From contig NZ_KB907784.1 of the NCBI RefSeq assembly GCF_000382185.1, forward strand, positions 2,558,633 to 2,622,632: 64,000 nt of DNA, written 5' to 3'. Each line of letters opens with the position of its first letter. Position 1 is the stretch's first letter. Shown one piece after another: positions 30,010 through 38,753 of this stretch. Origin of the DNA: Bordetella sp. FB-8 (GTDB lineage: Bacteria; Pseudomonadota; Gammaproteobacteria; Burkholderiales; Burkholderiaceae_B). Below the pieces are notes generated by a model. That model had not been told where the DNA came from. It worked only from the letters and a program-made list of their open reading frames with translations, and searched no databases. The translations under genes were made by a program, and so were the position numbers.

Positions 30010-31203
30010 ATGCCCCCCCACGCACCCCAGATCAAAATCCCCGCTACCTATATGCGCGGCGGCACCAGCAAAGGCGTCTTCTTCAAGCTCACCGATTTGC
30101 CAGAGGCCGCGCAAGTGCCCGGCCTCGCGCGCGATGCATTGCTGATGCGCGTGATCGGCAGCCCCGATCCTTACGGCAAGCAGATCGACGGCATGGGCGC
30201 GGCCACGTCCAGCACCAGCAAGACAGTCATCATCGGCAAGAGCAAGCGCCCCGATCACGACGTCGACTACCTGTTCGGCCAGGTCGCCATCGATAGGGCC
30301 TTTGTCGACTGGAGCGGTAACTGCGGCAACCTCACTGCCGCGGTGGGTCCATTTGCGATCACCAACGGCCTGGTCGACGCCTCGCGCGTGCCCAGGAACG
30401 GCACGGCGGTGATCCGCATCTGGCAGGCCAATATCGGCAAGACCATCGTCGCCCATGTGCCCATTACCGAGGGTGCGGTGCAGGAGACCGGTGATTTCGA
30501 GCTGGACGGTGTGACCTTTCCGGCCGCCGAAGTGCCGCTCGAATTCATGGATCCGGCCGACGAGGGCGAGGGCGGGGGTGCCATGTTTCCCACCGGCAAT
30601 CTGGTGGACGACCTGGAGGTGCCCGGCGTAGGCACTTTCAAGGCCACCCTGATCAATTCCGGCATTCCCACCATCTTCCTCAATGCCAAGGACCTGGGCT
30701 ATACCGGCACCGAGCTGCAGGGCGACATCAACGGCGACCCGCAAGCGCTCAAGCGGTTCGAAACGATCCGCGCCTATGGCGCATTGAAGATGGGCCTTAT
30801 CAAGTCGCTGGACGAGATCGCCAGCCGCCAGCATACGCCCAAGGTCGCCTTCGTCGCGCCGCCGGCCGCCTATACGGCCTCCAGCGGCAAGAAGATCGCC
30901 GCCCAGGACGTCGACGTGCTCGCGCGCGCCATGTCCATGGGCATGTTGCATCACGCCATGATGGGTACGGCCTCGGTTGCCATCGCCACGGCCGCTGCGA
31001 TCCCCGGCACGCTGGTCAACCTGGCCGCGGGTGGAGGCGAGCGCAATGCGGTGCGCTTCGGCCATCCTTCGGGCACGCTGCGCGTAGGAGCCCAAGCCAG
31101 ACTGATCGACGGGCAGTGGGGGGTCGGCAAGGCCCTGATGAGCCGCAGCGCGCGCGTGCTGATGGAAGGATGGGTGAGGGTGCCGCTGCAGACCTTGATC
31201 TGA
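30010..31203 (+). CDS. prpF: PrpF, 2-methylaconitate isomerase
   Basis: Isomerase partner of AcnD, 397 aa from MPPHAPQIKIPATYMRGGTS with AGGA six bases upstream. It has the PrpF/DAP-epimerase-like fold. Family blocks include YMRGGTSKGVFF, DYLFGQVAIDRAFVDWSGN, GNLTAAVGPFAI, NSGIPTIFLNAKDLGYTGTE and VNLAAGGGERNAVRFGHPSGTL. It converts the trans isomer formed by AcnD to cis-2-methylaconitate. The open frame continues upstream to 29674 through element A, but that extension is repeat sequence and not family protein. Confidence 0.94.
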   Translation: MPPHAPQIKIPATYMRGGTSKGVFFKLTDLPEAAQVPGLARDALLMRVIGSPDPYGKQIDGMGAATSSTSKTVIIGKSKRPDHDVDYLFGQVAIDRAFVDWSGNCGNLTAAVGPFAITNGLVDASRVPRNGTAVIRIWQANIGKTIVAHVPITEGAVQETGDFELDGVTFPAAEVPLEFMDPADEGEGGGAMFPTGNLVDDLEVPGVGTFKATLINSGIPTIFLNAKDLGYTGTELQGDINGDPQALKRFETIRAYGALKMGLIKSLDEIASRQHTPKVAFVAPPAAYTASSGKKIAAQDVDVLARAMSMGMLHHAMMGTASVAIATAAAIPGTLVNLAAGGGERNAVRFGHPSGTLRVGAQARLIDGQWGVGKALMSRSARVLMEGWVRVPLQTLI

Positions 31204-31342
31204 TCTTTTCCGATGCGCGATGCAGGTTCGCATGCATGACCAGCTCTATTCGTAGCCTTCTTCCCGCCTGGGCCGGATGCGCACAAACTGCGGTATCTGC
31301 CGAGCCATGTGGGCCGGCCGGCCCGGATTCATCGGCTTGAAC

Positions 31343-32278
31343 TCACGCGGGATCGTCGCGCTGCTCGCGTTGTATGCGTACACGCACCGCATCGAGTCCG
31401 CTGCCCGCATCGAGTACCATGCCTTGCGCAAAGACATCGCGGGCCAGGCGCGTCAAAGAGCCGTTTCCCGATATCTCCACAGCAAGGCGCGCGCCGCGCT
31501 CGAACGCATGCCTGAGCGTGTCGTGCCACAGCACGGGCCGCGCCATGTTCCAGGCCAGATCCAGGACGATGAGGTCGGCGCGCAGCAAGGCCCGCGCGCG
31601 GCTGCTGCTGACATACACGAGCCTCGGTGCCTGCGATGCGACCATTTCCGCGGCTGTCGCCAGTTCCTGTGCCTGCGCCTGCAGCAGTGGGCAGTGCGAA
31701 GGCACTGCCATGCATAGCCGGGTTGCCGCGGATGCGCCCCGGGCCAGGGCGAGCGCCATCACCTGTGCCAGCGCGGCGTCGCTGCCGGCCACGACGATCT
31801 GCCGCTCGGCGTTCAGATTGGCCACGTAGGCCGGACTCGCCGCCTGATGGACCTGCGAGACGACGGCGCTCACTTCGGGTTCGGCCAGGCCGACGATGGC
31901 CGCCATGCCGTAGCCGCTGGGATAGGCCGCTTCCATGAGCTGTCCGCGCAGGCGCACCAGCCGAAGCGAATCGTGCAAGTCCATCACGCCCGCGATCACG
32001 GCCGCGGGCCATGCGCCGATCGACAGTCCGGCGACTATGTCCGGCGCGGCGTCCTGCCGGATCAGCGCACGCGCGGTCGCCACACCGGCGATCGCCAGGC
32101 AGAGTTGTGTGGCGACGGTCGAGCGCAGGGATCGCTCGGTGTCGAGATCGAGCGGATCAACATCCAGCGCATCGCCCGCTTCGGCAAGCGTTTGCGCCAC
32201 CGCGGGATCTTGCGGCAGCGCGTGCAGCATGCCTGCGCGCTGGCTGCCTTGGCCGGGAAACATGAACAGTACGCTCAT
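31343..32278 (-). CDS. mdcH: Malonyl-CoA:ACP transacylase MdcH
   Basis: Acyltransferase that loads malonyl onto the special acyl carrier protein of malonate decarboxylase, 311 aa from MSVLFMFPGQGSQRAGML. The nucleophile elbow is GLSIGAWPAAV (GxSxG). Catalytic His is likely in AVPSHCPLL. Its ATG overlaps the mdcG stop by 4 bp. It is the last gene of the mdcABCDEGH operon and converges on prpF. Confidence 0.93.
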   Translation of the reverse strand: MSVLFMFPGQGSQRAGMLHALPQDPAVAQTLAEAGDALDVDPLDLDTERSLRSTVATQLCLAIAGVATARALIRQDAAPDIVAGLSIGAWPAAVIAGVMDLHDSLRLVRLRGQLMEAAYPSGYGMAAIVGLAEPEVSAVVSQVHQAASPAYVANLNAERQIVVAGSDAALAQVMALALARGASAATRLCMAVPSHCPLLQAQAQELATAAEMVASQAPRLVYVSSSRARALLRADLIVLDLAWNMARPVLWHDTLRHAFERGARLAVEISGNGSLTRLARDVFAQGMVLDAGSGLDAVRVRIQREQRDDPA

Positions 32279-32910
32279 GCCTGGTCGTTCCACGGGTCCG
32301 CGACCAGCCTCGGGCCGGAATCGGTCTTGAGCAGGGTCCGGTGGGGCCAGGCCAGCCAGTCGCGCAGCGCGAAGCCGCCGCGGCCGGTATCGATCTGCAG
32401 GTCGATGCGGCACTCGGTTTGCTCCAGCATCCGCACAAGCTGTTCACGCTGTGCGGCGCATGGCGCGTGCGCCATGCGCACGACGAGATCCAGGTCGCTG
32501 TCCGTGCACAGTACGGGCAGACCGCTGGCGAGCAAGAATCCGACGCCGCCGGTCGGCCCCCAGGCCCAGCCGAGCGCATCGAGTCCAGGCGCGAGTGCGC
32601 GCAGCGTGCGCAGTGCCGCGAATGGCGCGTCGTGCGGCAGGGCGCTCGCCCTGGCGGCCAGCATTTCGGGTGTTGCCACGCGAGTAATGGCATTGCGTGC
32701 AAGGAATGCCGCCAGGCGTTCATGTCGCACCTGGCCGCGCAGGCCCACCGCGATGGCGCCGTCGGCGCCACGCGGCGCCCGGCGCACGACCATGGGAGCC
32801 TCTTTGTGGCATGCCTGAAGCGCCCAATCCGGCAGGGGCGCGTCATTCAGGGTCCGGGGCATCCCGGCCGCATACAGCAAATCGTGCGCGCGCAGCAACC
32901 CGTGTGTCAT
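32275..32910 (-). CDS. mdcG: Phosphoribosyl-dephospho-CoA transferase MdcG
   Basis: Transfers the 2'-(5''-triphosphoribosyl)-3'-dephospho-CoA prosthetic group to the MdcC carrier protein; 211 aa from MTHGLLRAHDLLY. The nucleotidyltransferase-like acidic pair is in TDSDLDLVVR. Other blocks are VGLRGQVRHERLAAF and WAWGPTGGVGFLLASG. Coupled to mdcH by an ATGA overlap, with a 47-bp gap from mdcE. Confidence 0.92.
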   Translation of the reverse strand: MTHGLLRAHDLLYAAGMPRTLNDAPLPDWALQACHKEAPMVVRRAPRGADGAIAVGLRGQVRHERLAAFLARNAITRVATPEMLAARASALPHDAPFAALRTLRALAPGLDALGWAWGPTGGVGFLLASGLPVLCTDSDLDLVVRMAHAPCAAQREQLVRMLEQTECRIDLQIDTGRGGFALRDWLAWPHRTLLKTDSGPRLVADPWNDQA

Positions 32911-32957
32911 GGCGCCGTTTTCCTTTGCCGCATCGGGGACTGGGGGGGCTCGGGCGA

Positions 32958-33782
32958 TTATTGCGCCGACGCGTTCCATTGCGCGCGCAGGCGTTCGCGC
33001 ACCTGCGACGAAGCCTCGCGTAGCGGTGCGCCCAGTCTGCTTTCCAGGCCGCGCGACGGGTCCGCGGCAATATCTGCCAGTGCTGCCGCAAGCGCGGCCT
33101 GCACGACCTGAACGTCGTTCGCCTCGGGAGCATCAGCCGAACTGACCTTGAGCAGTCGCCAAAGCAGCCCGAGTGAGGCAAAGCTGGCAATGTCATAGGC
33201 CATGGGCGGGATATCCTGCGCAAGCCGCTCCAGGTCGGCGACCGAGCGCAGCGTCACGCGCGCCGCCGCCGCCTTGCCCATGGCGTGCACCATCACCTGA
33301 GCATCGTCGAGCGCGAGCAGGCGGTTGGCCTGGTAGCCGTGTGCCAGCAGCGCGCCCGACATCGCGCGGCCGACGATCAGCCCGATCACCGGATGTCCGG
33401 CCAGGCGCGCGGCGGCATAGGCATCGGCCGCCGCGGCCAATGCGAGATGGATGCCGTAGGCCTCTTCGCGGCGGCCATACGCCTGGCTGGCCACGTCGAT
33501 GACGGCGACGATGGCGCGCTTGGTCTCGCATCCCGCGTCCGCCGTCGCGGCGTCATGCACCGCGCGTGCCAGCTGCCAGCCTTCGACCAGGCCGACCTCG
33601 CCGCTTCGCGCGCGCGCGAAGCGGTTGTCGGCGTCGGGAACGACCGCGATGTAGCGCGCTGGCCGGCCGGCCAGCGCGGCATCGAGCACTTGCACGGTGC
33701 TGCCGTAGTCGGCACTGGGCGCGTCGCCGGCCAGGACTCGCATCCAGGTCGTGCCGCGGGTGGAAAGTTCGGTTCGGCTCAT
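32958..33782 (-). CDS. mdcE: Malonate decarboxylase gamma subunit MdcE
   Basis: Carboxyltransferase-fold subunit, 274 aa, which with MdcD decarboxylates the malonyl thioester on MdcC. Blocks typical of MdcE are SADYGSTVQVLDA, FARARSGEVGLVEGW, AIVAVIDVASQAYGRREEA and VIGLIVGRAMSGA. Its start overlaps the mdcD stop by 4 bp. Confidence 0.94.
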   Translation of the reverse strand: MSRTELSTRGTTWMRVLAGDAPSADYGSTVQVLDAALAGRPARYIAVVPDADNRFARARSGEVGLVEGWQLARAVHDAATADAGCETKRAIVAVIDVASQAYGRREEAYGIHLALAAAADAYAAARLAGHPVIGLIVGRAMSGALLAHGYQANRLLALDDAQVMVHAMGKAAAARVTLRSVADLERLAQDIPPMAYDIASFASLGLLWRLLKVSSADAPEANDVQVVQAALAAALADIAADPSRGLESRLGAPLREASSQVRERLRAQWNASAQ

Positions 33783-34627
33783 GCTGGGGTCCCTGCTGCG
33801 TAGAGCGTGCGCACATCCGTGGCCGTGGCCTGGCGCACGGCATCAACCTGGGCAAGCCGTTCGAGGTAGTAGCCGATCCGCTCGCTGCGCGCCTGCGCGG
33901 GCGAGCCCGCACGCAGCCATGCCAGAACCTGCGCGCGGATGGCGACGGAGTCGTCCTCGATGCAGACGTCGGCCAGTCCGGTGGCCGCGCGCTGCTCGCC
34001 GCCGGTCAGGCTCCAGATGAAGGGCCGGTCGCCCGAGTCGTACTCCTCGATGCCGGCTTCCTGTTCTATGACTTGGGGGCCGTTCAGGCCCAGGCGCGCC
34101 TCGCGCGTCATCAGCAGATGGCTGCAAAGACCGGCCGCGATGCTCATGCCGCCGAAGCAACCGACCACTCCCGCCGTGATGCCAACGACGGGGCCATGCT
34201 GTCGCAGCGCACGAATGGCCGCGTGGATCTCGGCAATCGCGGCCAGGCCGAGGTTGGCTTCCTGAAGCCGCACGCCGCCGGTCTCGAAGACGATCACGGC
34301 GCGCGTCGGAACGCCTGCAAGGTTGTCCTGTACCGTCAGTTCCAGCGAGCCCGCGATTTTCGCGCCGGACACCTCGCCCATGCTGCCTCCCTGGAACGCG
34401 CCTTCGATGGCGAGCACCACGGCGCTCTGGCCGTCGAGTGTGCCGCGCGCCACCACGACGCCGTCGTCTGCCTGGGGCACGATGCCCTGGCGCGGCAGCC
34501 ACGGCGAGGTCAATTGTTCGAACGGGTCGATCAGTTCTCGAAAACTGCCCGGATCGAGCAGGGCGATGGCCCGCCTGCGGGCATCGCGCTCGATGAAGCT
34601 GTCTCGTTCTAACGGATTGCGCGCCAT
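33779..34627 (-). CDS. mdcD: Malonate decarboxylase beta subunit MdcD
   Basis: Acetyl-CoA-carboxylase-beta-like subunit, 282 aa. Recognised by DPGSFRELIDPFEQ, VLAIEGAFQGGSMGEVSGAK, VIVFETGGVRLQEANLGL and GVVGCFGGMSIAAGL. It forms the decarboxylase with MdcE. Starts 12 bp after mdcC and overlaps mdcE by 4 bp. Confidence 0.94.
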   Translation of the reverse strand: MARNPLERDSFIERDARRRAIALLDPGSFRELIDPFEQLTSPWLPRQGIVPQADDGVVVARGTLDGQSAVVLAIEGAFQGGSMGEVSGAKIAGSLELTVQDNLAGVPTRAVIVFETGGVRLQEANLGLAAIAEIHAAIRALRQHGPVVGITAGVVGCFGGMSIAAGLCSHLLMTREARLGLNGPQVIEQEAGIEEYDSGDRPFIWSLTGGEQRAATGLADVCIEDDSVAIRAQVLAWLRAGSPAQARSERIGYYLERLAQVDAVRQATATDVRTLYAAGTPA

Positions 34628-34639
34628 GTCTGTTTCCTC

Positions 34640-34939
34640 TCAGGCCTGCTCGGCGGTTTCGTATGCCTGCTCCAGCCGCAGGCATACCACCGCGGGCGTG
34701 GCGCCGAAATCGTTGATGATGAGGCGGGCCGCCGGCCAGGTGCGCGAGCCGAACAGGCGCGCAAGCTGCGCCTGCCAGGTGGCCGCCATGCCTTTGACGG
34801 AAGTCGTGATGGCCACCTCGATGCGGCCGTGGACGGCGGGCAAGAGCAGCACCTCCAGGTCGCCCGAGCCGACTACGCCGGCGTGCGCTCTCCGGTCGGC
34901 GGGTGCGCCGCCGTCAAACTGAAACTCAAGCTTCTCCAT
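34640..34939 (-). CDS. mdcC: Malonate decarboxylase acyl carrier protein (delta subunit) MdcC
   Basis: Carrier protein of 99 aa from MEKLEFQFDGGAP. Carries the triphosphoribosyl-dephospho-CoA group on a serine; the family attachment serine matches S25 in GVVGSGDLEVLLLP. A larger frame runs upstream but only in the shadow of mdcB. The start lies inside the end of mdcB (14-bp overlap). Confidence 0.93.
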   Translation of the reverse strand: MEKLEFQFDGGAPADRRAHAGVVGSGDLEVLLLPAVHGRIEVAITTSVKGMAATWQAQLARLFGSRTWPAARLIINDFGATPAVVCLRLEQAYETAEQA

Positions 34940-35861
34940 ATGCGCTTTCCTTGTGGGCGGATTGGAAACCGGTCGCCTCGCTCGCATAGACGGGCAGGCG
35001 GTCCAGGAACAGGGCCGCGGCCAGCAGGTCGGCCGCGCCGCCGGATGAGACATGCCGCGCCAGCATGGTTTTCTCGAGCTGGCGCAAAGCAATGCGGCCC
35101 GCTGGCGTCGCCAGGCCGCCCGCGGCGCGCACGTCGGCGGCGCCGGCCTGCACGGCGCGCAAGGCCTGGATCCCCCCGCGCGCAAGCACGCAGGTGTCGT
35201 CCAGCGTGGCCATGACGGCGAGCAGCGCGTCGATGCGCGCGTGGTCTTCGCGCATGCCAGCTGCCCGCGCCCGGCGCAGCGCGGGCAGCGCCGCCTCGAC
35301 AACGTGCGGGAAGCCGGCGCGGGCCTGGCCCCTGGCACCCCCTACGCCGTATTCCATGCAGGCGCGCTCGCCCTTGTGTCCGCTGCGCGCAGGTGCATGG
35401 CGATCCTCGATCCGGGCCAGCCGCGCCGCGCGTGCGGCGACGAATGCCGCGCCCGGTTCGTTCGGCATCTGCGCGGCGGCGGTCACCAGCAGGCCTAATG
35501 CCCAGATGGCGCCGCGATGTGTGTTGACGCCGCCCGTGGCTTGCAGCATGGCGGTCTCGCCTTGGCGGCCCAGCAGTCCGATGCGCTCGCGCAGCGCCAA
35601 AGGCGCTTGGTTCTGCGCGCCGGCCAGCGCCATGGCTTCGAATGTCGGGCGCAGCGTTTGCGCCGAATGCGTCATCAGCGCCCAATTCAGGTCGTGATGC
35701 GCGCCGCTGCCTCGCATGTCTACTAGGCCGGGCTTGGGCGAGAGCGTGGCCTCGTCGATCAAGGCGGACTCCACCAGTGCCGCGAACCGGCGCGCAAGCA
35801 CCGCGGGATCGGCTGGCAGCGTATGGGGAGATCGGTCAGCCGAATTCGACAGTGTCTGCAT
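34926..35861 (-). CDS. mdcB: Triphosphoribosyl-dephospho-CoA synthase MdcB
   Basis: CitG/MdcB-family enzyme that makes the prosthetic-group precursor from ATP and dephospho-CoA; 311 aa from MQTLSNSADRSPHTL. Family blocks are EATLSPKPGLVDMRGSGAHHD, written here as two parts LSPKPGLVD and GSGAHHDLNW, plus GVNTHRGAIWALGLL, DDTCVLARGG and HVSSGGAADLLAA. Its ATG overlaps the mdcA stop codon. Confidence 0.93.
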   Translation of the reverse strand: MQTLSNSADRSPHTLPADPAVLARRFAALVESALIDEATLSPKPGLVDMRGSGAHHDLNWALMTHSAQTLRPTFEAMALAGAQNQAPLALRERIGLLGRQGETAMLQATGGVNTHRGAIWALGLLVTAAAQMPNEPGAAFVAARAARLARIEDRHAPARSGHKGERACMEYGVGGARGQARAGFPHVVEAALPALRRARAAGMREDHARIDALLAVMATLDDTCVLARGGIQALRAVQAGAADVRAAGGLATPAGRIALRQLEKTMLARHVSSGGAADLLAAALFLDRLPVYASEATGFQSAHKESAYGEA

Positions 35862-37531
35862 CACCAGCTCCGGAAACGCGCGGGCGGCTCGTACAGGCCG
35901 CCGGACCATTCGACCAGATCGGCGATGCTCTTTGCCGCGAGCAGTTCGCGGCTGGCGTCGGTGCGGCGCACGTCCAGGTCTTCGGGCAGCGCGATCAGGC
36001 CGTCGCGCCGCATCTGCCCGGTCCGGGCCGGGTCGTGCCGCAGGCCGACGCTCGTCACCCCCGCCACGGCTGCGATCATGGCGCGCCGCTCTTGCAGCGA
36101 GCGCGCCTTGTACAGATAGGCGATGCCGTCCTCGGTCAACAAATGGGTGACGTCATCGCCATAGATCATGATCGGGGCCAGCGGCATGCCGCTCTGCTTG
36201 GCCACGGCCACCGCATCCAGCGTATCGACAAAGGTGGGCTTGCCGCCTTCCTGGAATGTTTCGACCATTTGTACGACCAGCTTCTTGCCGCGCTCGAGCA
36301 TCGTCACCGGCTCGGTCATGTCCAGCCAGGCGGGCGTGGCGTGCCGGCGGCCGCGCGGATCGTGGCCCATATTGGGCGCGCCGCCGAAGCCCGCCAGGCG
36401 GCCGCGGGTGACGGTGGACGAGTGCCCGTCACCGTCCACCTGCAGCGTGGCGCCGATGAATAGATCCACCGCGTATTGGCCGGCCAACTGGCACAGCATG
36501 CGATTCGAGCGCATTGATCCGTCGTGGCCGGTGAAGAACACATCCGGGCGAGCCGCCATATAGCGCTCCATGCCCAGCTCGGTCCCGAAGGAGTGCACAC
36601 TTTGCACCCAGCCCGATTCAATCGCGGGAATCAGTGTCGGGTGCGGATTGAGCGTCCAATTGCGACAGATCTTGCCTTTCAGGCCTAGGCGCTCGCCGTA
36701 GGTCGGCAGGATCAATTCGATGGCCGCGGTGTTGAAGCCGATGCCGTGGTTGAGCGATTGCACATTGTGCCGCTGGTAGATGCCGCGTATGGCCATCATC
36801 GCCATCAGCACATGCACCGGCTTGATCAGGCGCGGATCGCGCGTGAACAGCGGCTCGATGTAGAAGGGCCTGTCGGCCTGCACGATGAAATCGACCCACG
36901 AACCGGGTATGTCGACGCGCGGCAAATCGGATGGGTCGTCGACGATCTCGTTGACCTGCGCGATCACGATGCCGTTGGAAAACGCGGCCGGTTCCACCAG
37001 CGCGGGCGTGTCCTCGGTGCTGGGACCGGTGTAGAGGTTGCCTTCGCGGTCGGCCTTGAAGCCGGCCACCAGCGCCACATTGGGGATCAGATCCACCACC
37101 AGCCGCGCGTAGAGTTCGATATAGGTGTGGATGGCGCCCACTTCCAGCAGTCCGTCTGCCAGCAACTGGCTGATGCGCAGGCTTTGCGGTCCGGCAAAGG
37201 AAAAGTCGAGCTTGCGCGCGATGCCGGCCTCGAACAGATCCAGGTGCTCGGCGCGGCTCACGCTGGGCATGATCATGTGCAGGTCGTGCAGCCGTTCGGG
37301 GCTGGCCTTGGCCAGGGAACGCGACAGGAAGTCGGCCTGCTTCTGGTTGTTGCCTTCCAGCACGACGCGGTCGCCCGGAGCGATCAGCACTTCAAGGGCG
37401 GCGACGATATCGCCGCTCGGGATGATCTTGTCGCGCGCAATCCGCCGGACCGCCGCCAGACGGCGCTCCTTCTCGTCGCGCCGCCGCCGCCATTGGGCCG
37501 GGACGGCCGGGTTGGTGGACATCGCTTGCAT
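35861..37531 (-). CDS. mdcA: Malonate decarboxylase alpha subunit (acetyl-S-ACP:malonate ACP transferase) MdcA
   Basis: First enzyme of the complex, 556 aa; exchanges acetyl for malonyl on MdcC. Clear family blocks are VLEGNNQKQADFLSRSL, DLHMIMPSVSRAEHLDLFE, NHGIGFNTAAIELILPTYGE, ARPDVFFTGHDGSMRSNR and QVDGDGHSSTVTRGRLAGFG. MQAM gives two possible starts three codons apart. First gene of mdcABCDEGH, a soluble, sodium-independent type decarboxylase since no MadB-like membrane subunit is present. Confidence 0.95.
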   Translation of the reverse strand: MQAMSTNPAVPAQWRRRRDEKERRLAAVRRIARDKIIPSGDIVAALEVLIAPGDRVVLEGNNQKQADFLSRSLAKASPERLHDLHMIMPSVSRAEHLDLFEAGIARKLDFSFAGPQSLRISQLLADGLLEVGAIHTYIELYARLVVDLIPNVALVAGFKADREGNLYTGPSTEDTPALVEPAAFSNGIVIAQVNEIVDDPSDLPRVDIPGSWVDFIVQADRPFYIEPLFTRDPRLIKPVHVLMAMMAIRGIYQRHNVQSLNHGIGFNTAAIELILPTYGERLGLKGKICRNWTLNPHPTLIPAIESGWVQSVHSFGTELGMERYMAARPDVFFTGHDGSMRSNRMLCQLAGQYAVDLFIGATLQVDGDGHSSTVTRGRLAGFGGAPNMGHDPRGRRHATPAWLDMTEPVTMLERGKKLVVQMVETFQEGGKPTFVDTLDAVAVAKQSGMPLAPIMIYGDDVTHLLTEDGIAYLYKARSLQERRAMIAAVAGVTSVGLRHDPARTGQMRRDGLIALPEDLDVRRTDASRELLAAKSIADLVEWSGGLYEPPARFRSW

Positions 37532-37618
37532 GGATGGGCAGCTCCAGCCGTGAGTGATTTGGTCTTTTGCACTCTATGCCGGGAGTCGCGGCACTTCAAT
37601 CAAGCTAGCCGCGGTTTT

Positions 37619-37635
37619 ATTAATCCCAGGTTAAT
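37619..37635. promoter_or_regulatory. Candidate MdcR operator
   Basis: ATTAA-N7-TTAAT in the divergent mdcA/mdcR space fits the LysR T-N11-A rule (T37621 to A37633). It lies 68 bp from mdcR and 88 bp from mdcA. Assignment rests on position and symmetry. Confidence 0.55.
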
Positions 37636-37702
37636 GAAACAATGCGCGGACTGGACGGCGCGGCGCAAGAAGGCAGCCAACACGGCGGTGGAGACGTGAA
37701 CC

Positions 37703-38611
37703 ATGGCAATCGACGAAGACATTACGCTCAAGAAGCTGGAGGTATTCCAATCCTTCATGACGCTGGGCAATCTGGCGCGGGTATCGGAAGCGATGGGACA
37801 AAGTACGGTCAGCGTGCACCGCGCGCTGCACACGCTGGAAGAAGGGCTGCGCTGTCCTTTGTTCAAGCGCGACGGACGCAAGCTGATCCCGCTGCCTGCC
37901 GCCTATGTATTCGCCGAGCATGTGGAACGCATCCTGGACGAATGCGAAGCCGGCGTGCGCCGCACCCGTGAAGCGGCGGGCTTTTCTTCGACGGTGCTCA
38001 AGATAGGCTGCCTCTACTCGATGACGGTGGGCACGCTGCCGCACCTGCTGGTGGGCCTGAAGACGCGCCGCTCCGCGCTCGACATCGAACTGACGCTGGG
38101 CTCGAACGGCAGCCTGCTGACCAAGCTGGAGGACGGCCAGCTCGATGCCATCATCATCGCGCTGGGTGAGCCGCTGCGCAATCCGGACCTGCTCACCGTG
38201 CCGATGTTCGACGACCGGATTTTCTTTGCCGCGCCGCTCGATTCGCCCTACGCCTCATCGGCCCAGATCGACCTGCAGGCGGTGCGCGGCGAGAAGTTCG
38301 TCGCGCTCGGCGACGATTTCGCGACCTACCACGACTTCATGGTGGCTTTTGGCAAGGCCGGCTTCGCGCCAGAGATCGCGCTGCGCGTGGGCGACATCTT
38401 CTCGCTCATGAATCTGGTGAGCGGTGGCGTCGGCTATGCGCTGCTGCCGCGCCGCGTGGCGGATTTCAGCCCCAAGGTGCAATTGATTCCCCTGGCCGAG
38501 CGCTATGCCATCGACCAGCACATCGTGCTTGTCATGCAGCGCAACCGCGAACGCGATCCCAATCTGCTGGCGCTCTCGGCCGAATGCAGGCTGCTCGGAT
38601 CGTTACTCTGA
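37703..38611 (+). CDS. mdcR: LysR-family regulator MdcR
   Basis: LysR regulator, 302 aa, divergent from mdcA. Winged helix at residues 9-65 (LEVFQSFMTLGNLARVSEAM, then STVSVHRALHTLEEGL), followed by a two-lobed effector domain. Position beside mdc genes matches MdcR, which activates malonate catabolism with malonate as the signal; the effector here is inferred. Confidence 0.88.
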   Translation: MAIDEDITLKKLEVFQSFMTLGNLARVSEAMGQSTVSVHRALHTLEEGLRCPLFKRDGRKLIPLPAAYVFAEHVERILDECEAGVRRTREAAGFSSTVLKIGCLYSMTVGTLPHLLVGLKTRRSALDIELTLGSNGSLLTKLEDGQLDAIIIALGEPLRNPDLLTVPMFDDRIFFAAPLDSPYASSAQIDLQAVRGEKFVALGDDFATYHDFMVAFGKAGFAPEIALRVGDIFSLMNLVSGGVGYALLPRRVADFSPKVQLIPLAERYAIDQHIVLVMQRNRERDPNLLALSAECRLLGSLL

Positions 38612-38753
38612 TAGTAATGTACGCACGCTTTGCTTGATTGATGCGCAGGGCGCCGATTCGTAAATTTCGGGCATGCTAGGGCCTTGTGCCCTGGTTTCGA
38701 TTCACGCGCACGACGATGCATCGGCGCATTCGAAAGACCCCTAAGGAGGAATG

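Noticed and set aside
29866..31233. A 455-codon minus-strand frame opposite prpF and across the palindrome
   Set aside because: Shadow of prpF in GC-rich DNA with no family resemblance; part of it is simply the palindrome read backwards.
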